Below are positions 33,189 through 41,134 of a stretch of 41,134 bases of DNA, piece after piece. The notes under the pieces are model-generated. The model made no database searches. It was not told where the DNA came from and saw only the letters and a program-made list of their open reading frames with translations. The first letter of the stretch is position 1; each line of letters opens with the position of its first letter. Made by a program: the position numbers and the translations under genes. This DNA comes from Chloroflexota bacterium (GTDB lineage: Bacteria > Chloroflexota > UBA11872), in contig JAJEDE010000017.1 of assembly GCA_022821645.1 (NCBI GenBank), positions 1 through 41,134 on the forward strand, written 5' to 3'.

Positions 33189-33938
33189 TCAGTCAAGAAG
33201 CATCGAACGTACATCATCTAGCTCGAGAGGAGGCTGTCGTCGGTGGACTATGGCGTGACAGTTAGGACAGATGGGACGCAAGTCTTCAATTGGATCAACC
33301 ACATAATCTGAATCGACGCCGGAAATGGGAACCAGATGATGAACGTGAATGAAGCCAGCTCCCGTTTCGCCATATCGCTTTCCAAAGTCCACACCACACA
33401 CCAGGCACGCCGCACCGTAGTGCCGAATACACGCCTGCCTAGCGGCGCGATTGCGTTCGAAGACGTTAACTGACACCCTTCGGGCGAATCCTTCGGTATA
33501 TCCGCCCGGTGGAAGCTCATCCGGCCCCGGGAAAGTACTCACGTCCGGTGCGTTGTAAGAAAACGACCACAGAATCTCCACTGGTGATCTGTCTACGACT
33601 TCTATCGCCGTGGCATAACCGGCATATACGAATGGATCAGTATCAGATCCACGCCAAAACACATGTACAACTCTGTCCCTCTCAAGCAATTTCTGAACAC
33701 TCGGCCAACCGAGATGAGAATCTCTCTGGTGACTCCAGCGAAGCAATGAACCCTCCCACTGATTGTCATAGTCATGACCGGTACGCCCAGCCGTGCCTAC
33801 ATTGGCGAAGAGAATAAACTCGTCATCATGTTCTAAAACCCCGGTATGCCACGGCCCACCAACTGAGTCCCTCGGGACCCCAGCCAGCTCCTTCACATCG
33901 CCACGCGAATACTCGTTTCCGACGACAAACTGCAACAT
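33189..33938 (-). CDS. HNH endonuclease, McrA-like, with an N-terminal sensor-like domain
   Basis: 249 residues. The C-terminal HNH domain (about 165-249) has zinc-binding CLVCG (Cys178, Cys181), the HNH core FIHVHHLVPIS (His200/His201), Asn226 and RPICPNCHAIVHRR (Cys224, Cys227, His232). The N-terminal part (YSRGDVKEL, GGPWHTGV, FILFANVG, YDNQWEGSLLRWSHQR, VHVFWRGSDTDPFVYAGYATAI) resembles the DUF3427-like domain found in ScoMcrA-type and other restriction proteins. A modification-dependent restriction enzyme is the likely role. Base composition and codon use are clearly more A+T-rich than in genes before 31 kb, suggesting transfer. It stands alone, 1.1 kb from hicB. Confidence 0.85.
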   Translation of the reverse strand: MLQFVVGNEYSRGDVKELAGVPRDSVGGPWHTGVLEHDDEFILFANVGTAGRTGHDYDNQWEGSLLRWSHQRDSHLGWPSVQKLLERDRVVHVFWRGSDTDPFVYAGYATAIEVVDRSPVEILWSFSYNAPDVSTFPGPDELPPGGYTEGFARRVSVNVFERNRAARQACIRHYGAACLVCGVDFGKRYGETGAGFIHVHHLVPISGVDSDYVVDPIEDLRPICPNCHAIVHRRQPPLELDDVRSMLLD

Positions 33939-34130
33939 CCGCCCGTTGCCTATTCACTTCAGAGCTCGCACCGCCCAGCGAGCTCTCCAATCTATCTTAG
34001 TACACCGTCAGAGAATTCAGCAACTACACGACCTTAACGCTCACTTTCAACTATCTTCCTAGGCCGACCTTAAACTGTCTCTAAGAAAATACTAGCGCTG
34101 AGTCGCCATCCGACTCCGTCCCTCATCCGA

Positions 34131-34319
34131 CTACCAAACCCCACCCAAGCCACCATCGCCCGTGTCGCCAAGGTGGCAGGCCACAGCGTCCTTCACCATC
34201 GCTTTCTGGTCACCCCAATCGTCCCTCTGCGTGTGGATGCTGTAGCCAAGCGCCCGCGCGTCAAACTCGTCCTCCGCGGCTTCTGTCACCTCAAAGATGA
34301 TCTCCGTGGGCGCCTTCAC
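34131..34319 (-). pseudogene. decayed second copy of hicB
   Basis: From the GTG at 34319: KAPTEIIFEVTEAAEDEFDARALGYSIHTQRDDW... as in the intact hicB, then homology ends abruptly after CHLGDTGD at about 34165. The frame runs on for a few unrelated residues (GGLGGVW) to the stop. The DNA homology extends about 95 bases upstream of the start (through TGCCAAAGTGTAGAAA). No hicA follows. It is a truncated duplicate of the locus at 31.7-32.2 kb. Confidence 0.8.
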
Positions 34320-34337
34320 ATGGACTCCAGTACTCAT

Positions 34338-34945
34338 CGGCCCAGGCTATGCCTCATCCTGACTCCGGAACTTTGCCTGCCAAAGTGTAGAAATGCCGCC
34401 GCCGGCGCCTAACAGCGGCGCAGGGGACAGGGCTCATTTCAATCGGCCGGTTGCCCATCTCCATCTTCTGGGTGTGTTGCCCACACCGCGTCTCCGATCC
34501 GCTTGTCTCTCTCCTCGTTCCGTCACCCCGACGTCCGCGGGCGGGATCCTGTGTGATAGTCAATCGCCATCCACCAAAGCCACACCGCCAAATCAGCGAC
34601 CTCCAGGCTTCGCATGCGATCATCGCATCAAATCCGGGACGGCTGAAGCGGCTCAACGGGTAGCCTGTCTGGGTCCTACCACTGACGAGATCAATGTCGT
34701 TTCACATAGCCAAGCCACTCAGAAAGCGACTCTCTGAACGCAGAAATCCTCCTTGCAGAGGAGAAGAACCCGTTGGATAATGTTATAGAATGTCGTTTCC
34801 GCAGAACCACTCTATGCGAAGGTGTCCAAATGCTGCCACCACCCGATCGCTCGCAAGCCCACACAATTGGTCTGGATAAATGCGAGATAACTTCTCTCAG
34901 TTCAAGTCTCAAATGCACTGAAACCAATAGCCGAGACAATTCTTC
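34338..34945. other. gene-free stretch upstream of the nuclease-helicase pair
   Basis: About 600 bases. The first 75 bases are the duplicated upstream region of the hicB relic. The rest becomes progressively A+T-richer. Open frames on either strand have no family-like sequence. A promoter for the nuclease gene should lie in the last 200 bases, but I cannot pick a convincing -35/-10 pair. Confidence 0.5.
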
Positions 34946-35755
34946 GTGACGCTCACCTGGAGACATCATTACCGCACAAACGGCACCTTTTGCAGCACAG
35001 AAGGGCTAGCCGTCGACTCTGCGGCGTCTTTTCGCAAATACCTTACGGAAACTGTCCGACCTGAGTGGGAGCGTTGGTTAACTCTAGACCCAACTATGAT
35101 TCAATCGATGGACCAATCAGGATTCTCATCTGCGTTCATTGAAAAACTTCGACAAAGCGGGATTGGAGAATCATCTGACACAGCTCTAAAAGGTGACTTT
35201 GGTGAAGTGTTCGCATCACTCTTCCTAAACTCTCAATATGGGATGGACTTTCCTTGGCCTGCCTTTTGGGATCGCAAGACGCCCGAAGCGAGTCTGAGTG
35301 GCAGCGACCTTGTAGGAATTGCACGAGATAGAGAAGGGGCATTATTTGTAGTCGGGCAAGTAAAAGCTTCGTCTGAGGATAGATGTCCCCCAACGGTCGT
35401 CTCCAATCGCCGGCACGGTCTAGTAGCGCAGCTACACTGTCTCCGACGAGACTCCCAGGCCATCAATTCACATTTGAAATGGCTACTCACTCGAGCCGCC
35501 GGTGCTGCGTGGGAGCAAGACTTCCTTCATGCACTTCAGCGTGTGTCAACTGAACCTCTGGACGTGATGCTAGTTGGTGTACTGGTAAGAGATACAACTC
35601 CTTCAGACTTGGATCTCAAACGAGCTCATGATTCGTTTGCCGAAAACAAAGGTGCGAGGGTTTTTCTGTTTGGCTGCTATTTGCCATTGAGCCTTCATGA
35701 GTGCATTCAGCTTGCCGGCCGCTCTTCTGACCACGGATCGCCTCATGCCAACTAG
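34946..35755 (+). CDS. predicted PD-(D/E)xK-type nuclease, HamA-like
   Basis: 269 residues from a GTG. The N-terminal 75 residues are helical, then a nuclease-like core: KGDFGEVFASLFL (Glu87), SGSDLVGIARD (Asp121) and LFVVGQVKASSED (Gln138-Val-Lys140, a Q-x-K variant of the E-x-K motif). The C-terminal part continues with VMLVGVLVRDTTPSD and GARVFLFGCYLPLSLHE. The order E...D...QxK and the overlap with a large helicase resemble HamA (DUF1837) of the Hachiman anti-phage system, but identity to that family cannot be checked here. Lower G+C and different codon use from the genes before 31 kb. The next gene's ATG lies 11 bases inside its end. Confidence 0.6.
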   Translation: MTLTWRHHYRTNGTFCSTEGLAVDSAASFRKYLTETVRPEWERWLTLDPTMIQSMDQSGFSSAFIEKLRQSGIGESSDTALKGDFGEVFASLFLNSQYGMDFPWPAFWDRKTPEASLSGSDLVGIARDREGALFVVGQVKASSEDRCPPTVVSNRRHGLVAQLHCLRRDSQAINSHLKWLLTRAAGAAWEQDFLHALQRVSTEPLDVMLVGVLVRDTTPSDLDLKRAHDSFAENKGARVFLFGCYLPLSLHECIQLAGRSSDHGSPHAN

Positions 35756-38700
35756 ATTGGAAATCGGAGACAGGGCTCAGCAGACTTTGGATGAAGCTGA
35801 GCTTGTTGCTAATCATCGTCTCGTTAGGCACGCCTTAGAAGTAGTGAGGATTCGAGAAGAAGATGAGTCGGCGCACTACCGGGCGGAAGAGAATCTCCTT
35901 AGAGATGCAGCTGAAATCGCTGAAATGATGTGTCTCGATCTACTGTCTCAGAGTAGCGCAACGGATGAGCTCAGTGAGGAGTCGAGACAGGCGTGTGAGG
36001 TGGCATTCAGAATTTTACGATGGATGAATCGTCCAGAGGATTGGGAGGAGCAGCTCAAGCACACACTTCGGGTAGCATGCTTCGGACTACTTGGAGAGCG
36101 GACAGCCGATACGAAGCGTTGGCTAGGAGAATTGGGAGAATTTTGTCTGGAGAGTGGTGATGACAGTTGGGCAGATAGGGTCTTTCGACACGTAGCCGGG
36201 TCGTTTCTCCGCGACATTAGACAGCAAGGCTGGAAAGATCTCGATCATGTCGTAGAGGACATTCAGTCGCTACGAAAGGCACAAGCGGAGTATGAGGAGA
36301 ATTATCTCAAGTCTTTCGGCGACGCGGCTTCTCGAGCGGCTTTGGAGCTGGTTACCTTTTATCATTGGGCTAAAGCGACGGAATTAGTATCTCAATTCTT
36401 GGCACAGGGTACGCCGTCAGACATAGAAGCCCAATTGCGGTTCCACTTTAACAGATCACATGAGGCAGCTTCGGCCGGCTGGATCGGTGAACTCGGGACA
36501 CTGATCTTCCTCACAGAGCGTGCTGCACTGGTGATGATCTCCAGAAGTGTCTGGAGGTCTGTGCGACCATTGGGAGAGCGCTTTGTGCGCTTTCTTGAGA
36601 AAGTAGTTGCCAGAGATAATCTAGAGCCTATATTCGAGCTCTTGCCACCTCAAAAGCGGGCCCTTGAAATGCGGTTACTAGATGTGGCCCAAAGAGCGGT
36701 CGTCATTCAAATGCCGACAAGCAGTGGCAAGACTCTCTTGGCTGAATTCCGGATTCTACAGGCCAAGCAGGCATTTGCCGACGCCATGGTCGTTTATCTC
36801 GTGCCGACAAGAGCACTTGTTAACCAAGTCACAGTGAGTCTCCGCCGAGAGTTAGCTCCCCTAGGATTCAATGTCGAGCAAGCAGCACCAGCCTTTGATC
36901 TTGATCCAAGTGAGGAAGAGTACCTCTTTAGTCCTCAGGCTTTCGATGTTCTTGTGACAACTCCTGAAAAGATGGACCTACTTACAAGATCTGGACGGCT
37001 AGCCGAAATCAATAGACCATTAGGTCTGGTGATTGTGGATGAAGCACACAATATAGGAGCCGATGCCCGAGGCCTACGTACAGAGATTCTCTTGGCTACT
37101 ATTTCTGGAGAATTTCCTGACGCACGGTTCTTACTGTTATCACCGTTTGTACCAAATGTGGACGAATTGGGTAGATGGCTGGGGGATAACAGAAATGTCT
37201 CCCTCTCAATCCAATGGCGTCCTAACGATAAACTCATTGGTATGTGTTCTCCGGCGGGGAGGCGCCGAAATTGGGACATCAGAGTAGAATCGCTATTCAC
37301 ACCGTCGGATATGCAGAACGTCGATCTATCAGAACCGACAATCTTAGCGGCCAGTGAGGTCCGATCCGCAATTGACAAACCAGTTTCTCGGTTGAGCAAG
37401 GGTGACATTTCTGCTGCGACGGCCGCTGTACTTGCGAGACGCGGCAATGTTCTGGTTATGACTGCCGGTCCTAGCGAGTCTCACCGAGTGGCTCAAGACG
37501 TTTCGAGCTTGCTACCAGAAGGGAATAGTGACAGTTCGGACGTCGACTTAGTAAAGCGGTTCGTGTCAAGCGAACTAGGCGATGACTTCCTTCTAACCAG
37601 TCTACTTGACCGCGGAGTCGCTTTTCATCATGCCGGTTTATCTCCTGAAGCGAGAGTCCTCGTCGAATGGCTGATGGAAAAGGGCGATTTAAGTGTACTG
37701 GCCGCGACTACGACTCTAGCACAGGGCGTGAATTTTCCAGTTGCTTCAGTTCTTCTGACCAGCCATACACAGCACCGCGGCGTCGGAATAGGGCGGCAGC
37801 CGATGCCTATTGATCAGTTCTGGAACATAGCAGGACGATCTGGTCGGCTAGATCATGATTCCTTAGGTTTAGCGCTATTCGCGACGAAAACCTCTAAAGA
37901 TCGTGCGGCAGTCAAGGACTACGTTCGTCAAGAGATTGGGGCTCTCGCGTCATATCTTGAACACATGGTTGACACCGCGCTTGAGTCAGGAGAACAGTTA
38001 GACCTTCACACGCTAGTGCGTTATCCCGAGTGGTCCACGTTTACTCAGTTCATCGCTCACGCCTATAGAATAGCCGACAGGCCTCATGAATTCGTTGCAA
38101 GAACAGAGGCGCTTCTGCAGGCTACTCTGGGCTATCAACGGTTGCAATCAAGCAGACCACAGATTGCGCGAATCCTGCTCGATGCGACACGAGACTACGC
38201 CGCCCGGATTCAGAATATGGAGTCGGGTGTCTTGGCCCTGGTAGATCGGACGGGGTTCTCCCCAAGTACAATTCAGACACTCTTGATGGATAAGCAGGCG
38301 CTTACAACGAATCTGGCAGAGTGGAGTCCAAGCGGATTGTTTGGCTCTGACAGCCGTGCTATTAGAGATCTCGTAGGCGTTCTCCTCAGAGTAAATGAAC
38401 TAACGTTTAGCACGGACGAGGGTAGTTATGGAGGCAACATTGGGCGTATCATAGCTTCCTGGGTGCGAGGCGTTAGTGTGTCTGATATTGCACGAAGTTA
38501 TTTTTCCGATGAAGATGCAACCAAATCAGTAACGAATTGCTGTCGGCAGCTTTTCGGTACTATTTTGCCGAATGCCACTTGGGGGTTCGGTGCATTGCAG
38601 GCGATGGGCGTTGAAAGAGACCAACTTAGTAGACTGCCGTTGGCTCAACAGCTCGAGATACGTTCGGTGCCTGCCATGTTGTTCTATGGAGTCGACACGG

Positions 38701-38927
38701 TCGACGGCGTAGTAATGCGTAACTTGAACGTACCACGAATGATTGCACGGCGAATGGGTGACCGGTTTGGTGGAGATGTTACCGATGTCAAGGGTCGGAT
38801 GAGGCTAGCAAAGGAATGGTTGTACGATCAACCGGAGGCGACATGGCATGAAGTGACCCCTAGCAATTCTCAGTTGAGTGGCGGTGACTATAGAAGGATT
38901 TGGTCACTTATAAGCGGTATAGAGTAG
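35745..38927 (+). CDS. Ski2-like SF2 helicase, HamB-like
   Basis: 1060 residues from the ATG at 35745; an ATG at 35697 would add 16 and overlap the nuclease gene further. A helical N-terminal region of about 320 residues is followed by the helicase core: Walker A MPTSSGKTLLAEF (from residue 323), VYLVPTRALVNQV (motif Ia), LVTTPEKMDLL, DEAH box (432-435 in VIVDEAHNIGAD), LLSPFVPN (motif III), VAFHHAGLSPEARVLVEWLM, LAATTTLAQGVNFP and motif VI FWNIAGRSGRLD (AGRSGR at 696-701). The order is that of the Ski2/Hel308 group. The C-terminal 300 residues are helical. With the overlapping nuclease it forms a two-gene system of Hachiman type. DNA unwinding or sensing with nuclease release is the expected mechanism. 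Confidence 0.75.
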   Translation: MPTRLEIGDRAQQTLDEAELVANHRLVRHALEVVRIREEDESAHYRAEENLLRDAAEIAEMMCLDLLSQSSATDELSEESRQACEVAFRILRWMNRPEDWEEQLKHTLRVACFGLLGERTADTKRWLGELGEFCLESGDDSWADRVFRHVAGSFLRDIRQQGWKDLDHVVEDIQSLRKAQAEYEENYLKSFGDAASRAALELVTFYHWAKATELVSQFLAQGTPSDIEAQLRFHFNRSHEAASAGWIGELGTLIFLTERAALVMISRSVWRSVRPLGERFVRFLEKVVARDNLEPIFELLPPQKRALEMRLLDVAQRAVVIQMPTSSGKTLLAEFRILQAKQAFADAMVVYLVPTRALVNQVTVSLRRELAPLGFNVEQAAPAFDLDPSEEEYLFSPQAFDVLVTTPEKMDLLTRSGRLAEINRPLGLVIVDEAHNIGADARGLRTEILLATISGEFPDARFLLLSPFVPNVDELGRWLGDNRNVSLSIQWRPNDKLIGMCSPAGRRRNWDIRVESLFTPSDMQNVDLSEPTILAASEVRSAIDKPVSRLSKGDISAATAAVLARRGNVLVMTAGPSESHRVAQDVSSLLPEGNSDSSDVDLVKRFVSSELGDDFLLTSLLDRGVAFHHAGLSPEARVLVEWLMEKGDLSVLAATTTLAQGVNFPVASVLLTSHTQHRGVGIGRQPMPIDQFWNIAGRSGRLDHDSLGLALFATKTSKDRAAVKDYVRQEIGALASYLEHMVDTALESGEQLDLHTLVRYPEWSTFTQFIAHAYRIADRPHEFVARTEALLQATLGYQRLQSSRPQIARILLDATRDYAARIQNMESGVLALVDRTGFSPSTIQTLLMDKQALTTNLAEWSPSGLFGSDSRAIRDLVGVLLRVNELTFSTDEGSYGGNIGRIIASWVRGVSVSDIARSYFSDEDATKSVTNCCRQLFGTILPNATWGFGALQAMGVERDQLSRLPLAQQLEIRSVPAMLFYGVDTVDGVVMRNLNVPRMIARRMGDRFGGDVTDVKGRMRLAKEWLYDQPEATWHEVTPSNSQLSGGDYRRIWSLISGIE

Positions 38928-39584
38928 ATGTATTAAATATTACATGACTGGACCTACCTATCACAAGATATCTTTCGTTCTAGATAAGCGGCTAGGATTT
39001 GAGATGGAGGAGCGACTCTTTGGATGTTTGTGACCTCCTGCTTGCTCGAACCCGCGACGCATGAATGACCCATTTAGTAAGAGTGAAACGTGGAAAAGAC
39101 CGCAGATGTAACTTTGTTATACGCCAACCAGTAACATAGTGGTCCTTTACAGCTGACAGTAGTTCAAGCTAGCGGTTTGAGTAGCACTGTTACTCTCGAC
39201 GCCACAATGTAACTTCGAATCTCTCTGACTGAGCTATCGGCCCTCTTCTCCCACAGACCTTGATCCCAACGACCTCTGCCGTCGTACATCAACGTGGGGC
39301 ATCGACCGCCTGTGCAAGGACGCCTTACACGACACCCCTTACCGCTGGCTTGACCTGCGAAAGATGAGCCGAGGCTAGCTAGACGCTCCGTCCGTCGAAC
39401 CACCTGAGCCTTCCGTCACTCGCACAGAATCCGGACCTCCTCTTCAGCGCCTCGCTGCCCTGCTATCCCTGCTAGGTTTCCCCACATTGCCTGCACCCGC
39501 CATCACCAGCGCCGATTCGTCCCTCACCCCCTCCACTGACTGCTCACTCCCCTTCTCCCCAACTTGACTCCCGGCACTTGATCG
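38928..39584. other. gene-free stretch after the helicase gene
   Basis: Starts A+T-rich, becoming C-rich after about 39300. One 79-codon minus-strand frame (39164-39403) shows no family-like sequence and I do not call it. A weak inverted repeat TGTA/TACA sits just after the helicase stop (about 38930-38945), not enough for a terminator call. Confidence 0.5.
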
Positions 39585-39962
39585 TCAACCAACCATCCAC
39601 TGCCCCGGCCGAATCGCCGGCCGAAAGCGAAGCCCTCTTACTGGGGGCTTTGCATATTTCAGGGCTCGTATGGGCAGACTCGTAAGGGGACGCTCGTGCC
39701 AAGAGTCAACGTCTACATTCACGGCCTCGGGGGTGCGGTAGAGGCGCAAGGTCATCTCGACGTTTAGGCACGCCCCGTTGCCAAGTGGTGCCGGCTGGCC
39801 GCGATCGGGGAAACGAGCAATCCGGTGACCAACCGTCAGTTCGTCGCTACCTAGCCACGCGTGGCCCAGATCCGCGTCCGCGACCAGTTTGAAAACCTCG
39901 CGAATGCGCCGAAGAAAGTCCCTGGCCGCGCGTTGTCCGCTACGGGTCGATCGGCTCGGCAA
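39585..39962 (-). CDS. small protein of unknown function, second gene of a pair
   Basis: 125 codons from a TTG start that overlaps the preceding gene by 23 bases. RDFLRRIREVFKLVADADLGHAWLGSDELTVG and NVEMTLRLYRTPEAVNVDVDSWHERPL show mixed helix and strand character. The last 25 residues are basic. I recognise no family. Its main support is the tight overlap with the upstream gene and G+C-rich codon use like the chromosome's, unlike the island. Confidence 0.35.
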   Translation of the reverse strand: MPSRSTRSGQRAARDFLRRIREVFKLVADADLGHAWLGSDELTVGHRIARFPDRGQPAPLGNGACLNVEMTLRLYRTPEAVNVDVDSWHERPLTSLPIRALKYAKPPVRGLRFRPAIRPGQWMVG

Positions 39963-40176
39963 TCAAGTCGGCGAGGAAGCAGAGCGAATTGAACACCGGG
40001 TCCCCGTGGTATCGCTCGGGCGGGTCTCGAAAGATGCGAAGAAACTCGTCGGCCGACAGACCAAAAAGACGCCGCGCTTCCTGGTCCAGCGCCTGCCGGA
40101 CCTCTTCGCGCATCAAGACAACCGGCTCGTCTTCGTCAGACACCCGCCCAGGCCGCGTCTCAACCGTTGTTGCCAT
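39940..40176 (-). CDS. small antitoxin-like protein of unknown family
   Basis: 78 residues from the ATG at 40176 (MATTVETRPGRVSDEDEP); a start nine codons upstream is possible. The rest, VLMREEVRQALDQEARRLFGLSADEFLRIFRDPPERYHGDP, is helical with a ribbon-helix-like look (LSADEFLR), then a short tail. Small proteins with an L-S-x-x-E-F-L-R segment often are antitoxins or regulators. The overlapping downstream gene would then be its partner; this is a guess from arrangement. Confidence 0.45.
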   Translation of the reverse strand: MATTVETRPGRVSDEDEPVVLMREEVRQALDQEARRLFGLSADEFLRIFRDPPERYHGDPVFNSLCFLADLIAEPIDP

Positions 40177-40554
40177 CAGGTACGCCTCGCTGCTCCTGGA
40201 CACAGCCTAACTCGGGAGACTCAGGCGTCCGGAGGTCCCCGGTCACACACCCAACCCATCGAACCATCACACGCTTCACCCTCGATCAGCGGACGAACTC
40301 CGACCACAAACATAGTCAGTCCTACCTCCCGCTCGCCCTGAACGTGCCGCCCACCAAACCGCGTTCTCTTCCCATTCGCCCCAACAACGCTACCTCAATT
40401 CGTACTCAGATCGTCCACCCACCGTTCAATCCCCACAACCCCGGCACCCCGACGCCGGCCTCTCGCTCCCTCCCCCATCCCATCCTCTCCCTTCGACTTC
40501 CCCCACGCTCCCGTCTTCTCTCACTGCTCCCAGTTCACGCTTTCTCGTCCCCTC

Positions 40555-40600
40555 CGCCTCTCACTCCTCACTTCTCTGCCCTCACTCCTTCCCCACCCCG
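40555..40600. repeat. CT-rich tract, copy 4
   Basis: CCGCCTCTCACTCCTCACTT followed by CTCTGCCCTCACTCC. Matches 32816-32860 closely. Confidence 0.6.
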
Positions 40601-40649
40601 CCTTCCCCGGCCCCGGCTCGCCCCCAAAGCTGCGTCCGCTCGTACTCCC

Positions 40650-40685
40650 GCTCTCACTTCTCTCCCCTCTCCCCTCTCCCCTTCC
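40650..40685. repeat. CT-rich tract, copy 5
   Basis: CGCTCTCACTTCTCTCCCCT then repeated CCCTCT units. Matches 31309-31343 and 31444-31480, which places related tracts on both sides of the A+T-rich island. Confidence 0.6.
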
Positions 40686-41134
40686 AGATGAGGGTCTTCC
40701 GCGCAACCAAGCCTGGGTTACGCAAAAGCCTCCCTGGAGGGAGAGCGCAGAGCCTGCCCCGGACGCGATCCGGAGGTAAGGGTGGCTCTACCCCTCAGCA
40801 CCCAAGCCCAGCCCCCAGCAACCCACTTGCCCTCACCGGCCTCTTCCTCCTACGCCCGGTGAGTGAGGATCGCCCCCGCCTCCGCCCCACCCGCAGCACT
40901 CGGTCAAATTACATTTCGTACTCACTTTACCAACGAACCACTGGGACGCTCCGCTGCCTGACGACGCCTAGGGCGGCTGCTCCAACGGACATCGCGGTCG
41001 GGCCCGAGGTGGCGAAGAACGTCCTGGACGTGAAGGTCCACACCTGACGGCTACCCCACGCCCGCCGCGGCCGGCGACGCTGGCAGGCCCGGATCCAGGC
41101 CGTGCCCCCCCGCGAATCGCGCTGGCAGCCATTG

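Larger units (their letters stand above)
40177..41134. other. gene-free, CT-rich end of the window
   Basis: No gene is supported. 40430-40690 is strongly C/T-rich on the plus strand. From 40690 to the end the DNA is more balanced. The open frames (for example 40688-41047) lack family-like sequence. No tRNA, terminator or mobile element end is seen. A gene may begin beyond 41134. Confidence 0.5.

Noticed and set aside
34691..34969. 92-codon minus-strand frame upstream of the nuclease gene
   Set aside because: No family-like sequence, overlaps the nuclease start, and no good ribosome site.
39040..39060. tRNA 3' fragment (CTCGAACCCGCGAC on plus, a T-loop-like sequence in reverse)
   Set aside because: The flanking bases do not form a T-stem or acceptor stem, so neither a tRNA nor a clear attachment site is supported.
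39164..39403. 79-codon minus-strand frame
   Set aside because: No recognisable motif; composition changes part-way; likely chance.

Overview
The window looks like a stretch of chromosome from a high-G+C, Gram-positive-like or monoderm bacterium. My best guess is Chloroflexota, in the general range of marine or sponge-associated Dehalococcoidia/SAR202-type lineages. This rests on gene mix only: a solute-binding protein with an Ala/Pro linker, PhyH dioxygenase, sugar-isomerase and amidohydrolase genes, a glycosidase/O-antigen-ligase fusion, and REP-like intergenic repeats. No rRNA or tRNA gene is visible to confirm it.

Layout. 1-2.1 kb: the 3' part of a sugar-type ABC solute-binding protein, a strong hairpin, then about 0.6 kb without a convincing gene but full of long hairpins. 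2.1-6.4 kb (minus strand): a 2-oxoacid dehydrogenase operon (E1 alpha, E1 beta, E2) followed by an amidohydrolase. 6.6-11.9 kb (plus): gpsA, an M20 deacylase, an MBL-fold hydrolase, the E3 lipoamide dehydrogenase and an aspartate dehydrogenase, packed closely enough to be one operon. 12-21.2 kb: mixed housekeeping and accessory genes, namely an imidazolonepropionase-like amidohydrolase, a TIGR03960-type radical SAM protein, a coiled-coil protein built from 33-base tandem repeats, a PhyH dioxygenase, a single nucleotidyltransferase, a ThDP enzyme of the acetolactate-synthase type, mnmE, and a retropepsin/DUF5678 pair.

21.2-27.3 kb (minus) is a tightly coupled four-gene unit: NYN protein, sugar isomerase/epimerase, Tat/lipobox glycosidase, and a 1066-residue protein joining a second glycosidase domain to a polytopic O-antigen-ligase-like module. 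It looks like a surface-glycan assembly or remodelling unit. 27.3-31.0 kb (minus) holds a site-2-type M50 protease with CBS domains (apparently starting at CTG), a 63-residue membrane peptide, a second NYN protein, a coiled-coil protein and a CobW/G3E GTPase.

31.0-33.1 kb is a gene-poor repeat cluster. Its dispersed hairpin elements show compensatory base changes between copies. It contains a HicA/HicB-type toxin-antitoxin pair whose hicA 3' end has been replaced by repeat DNA. From 33.2 to about 39.1 kb the base composition drops visibly and codon use changes. This part holds an HNH (McrA-like) endonuclease, a decayed second hicB copy, and a two-gene predicted nuclease plus Ski2-like helicase system resembling Hachiman (HamAB). 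This is a likely acquired defence island. The last 2 kb returns to CT-rich, gene-poor DNA with one small two-gene unit. No integrase, transposase or CRISPR array was seen.
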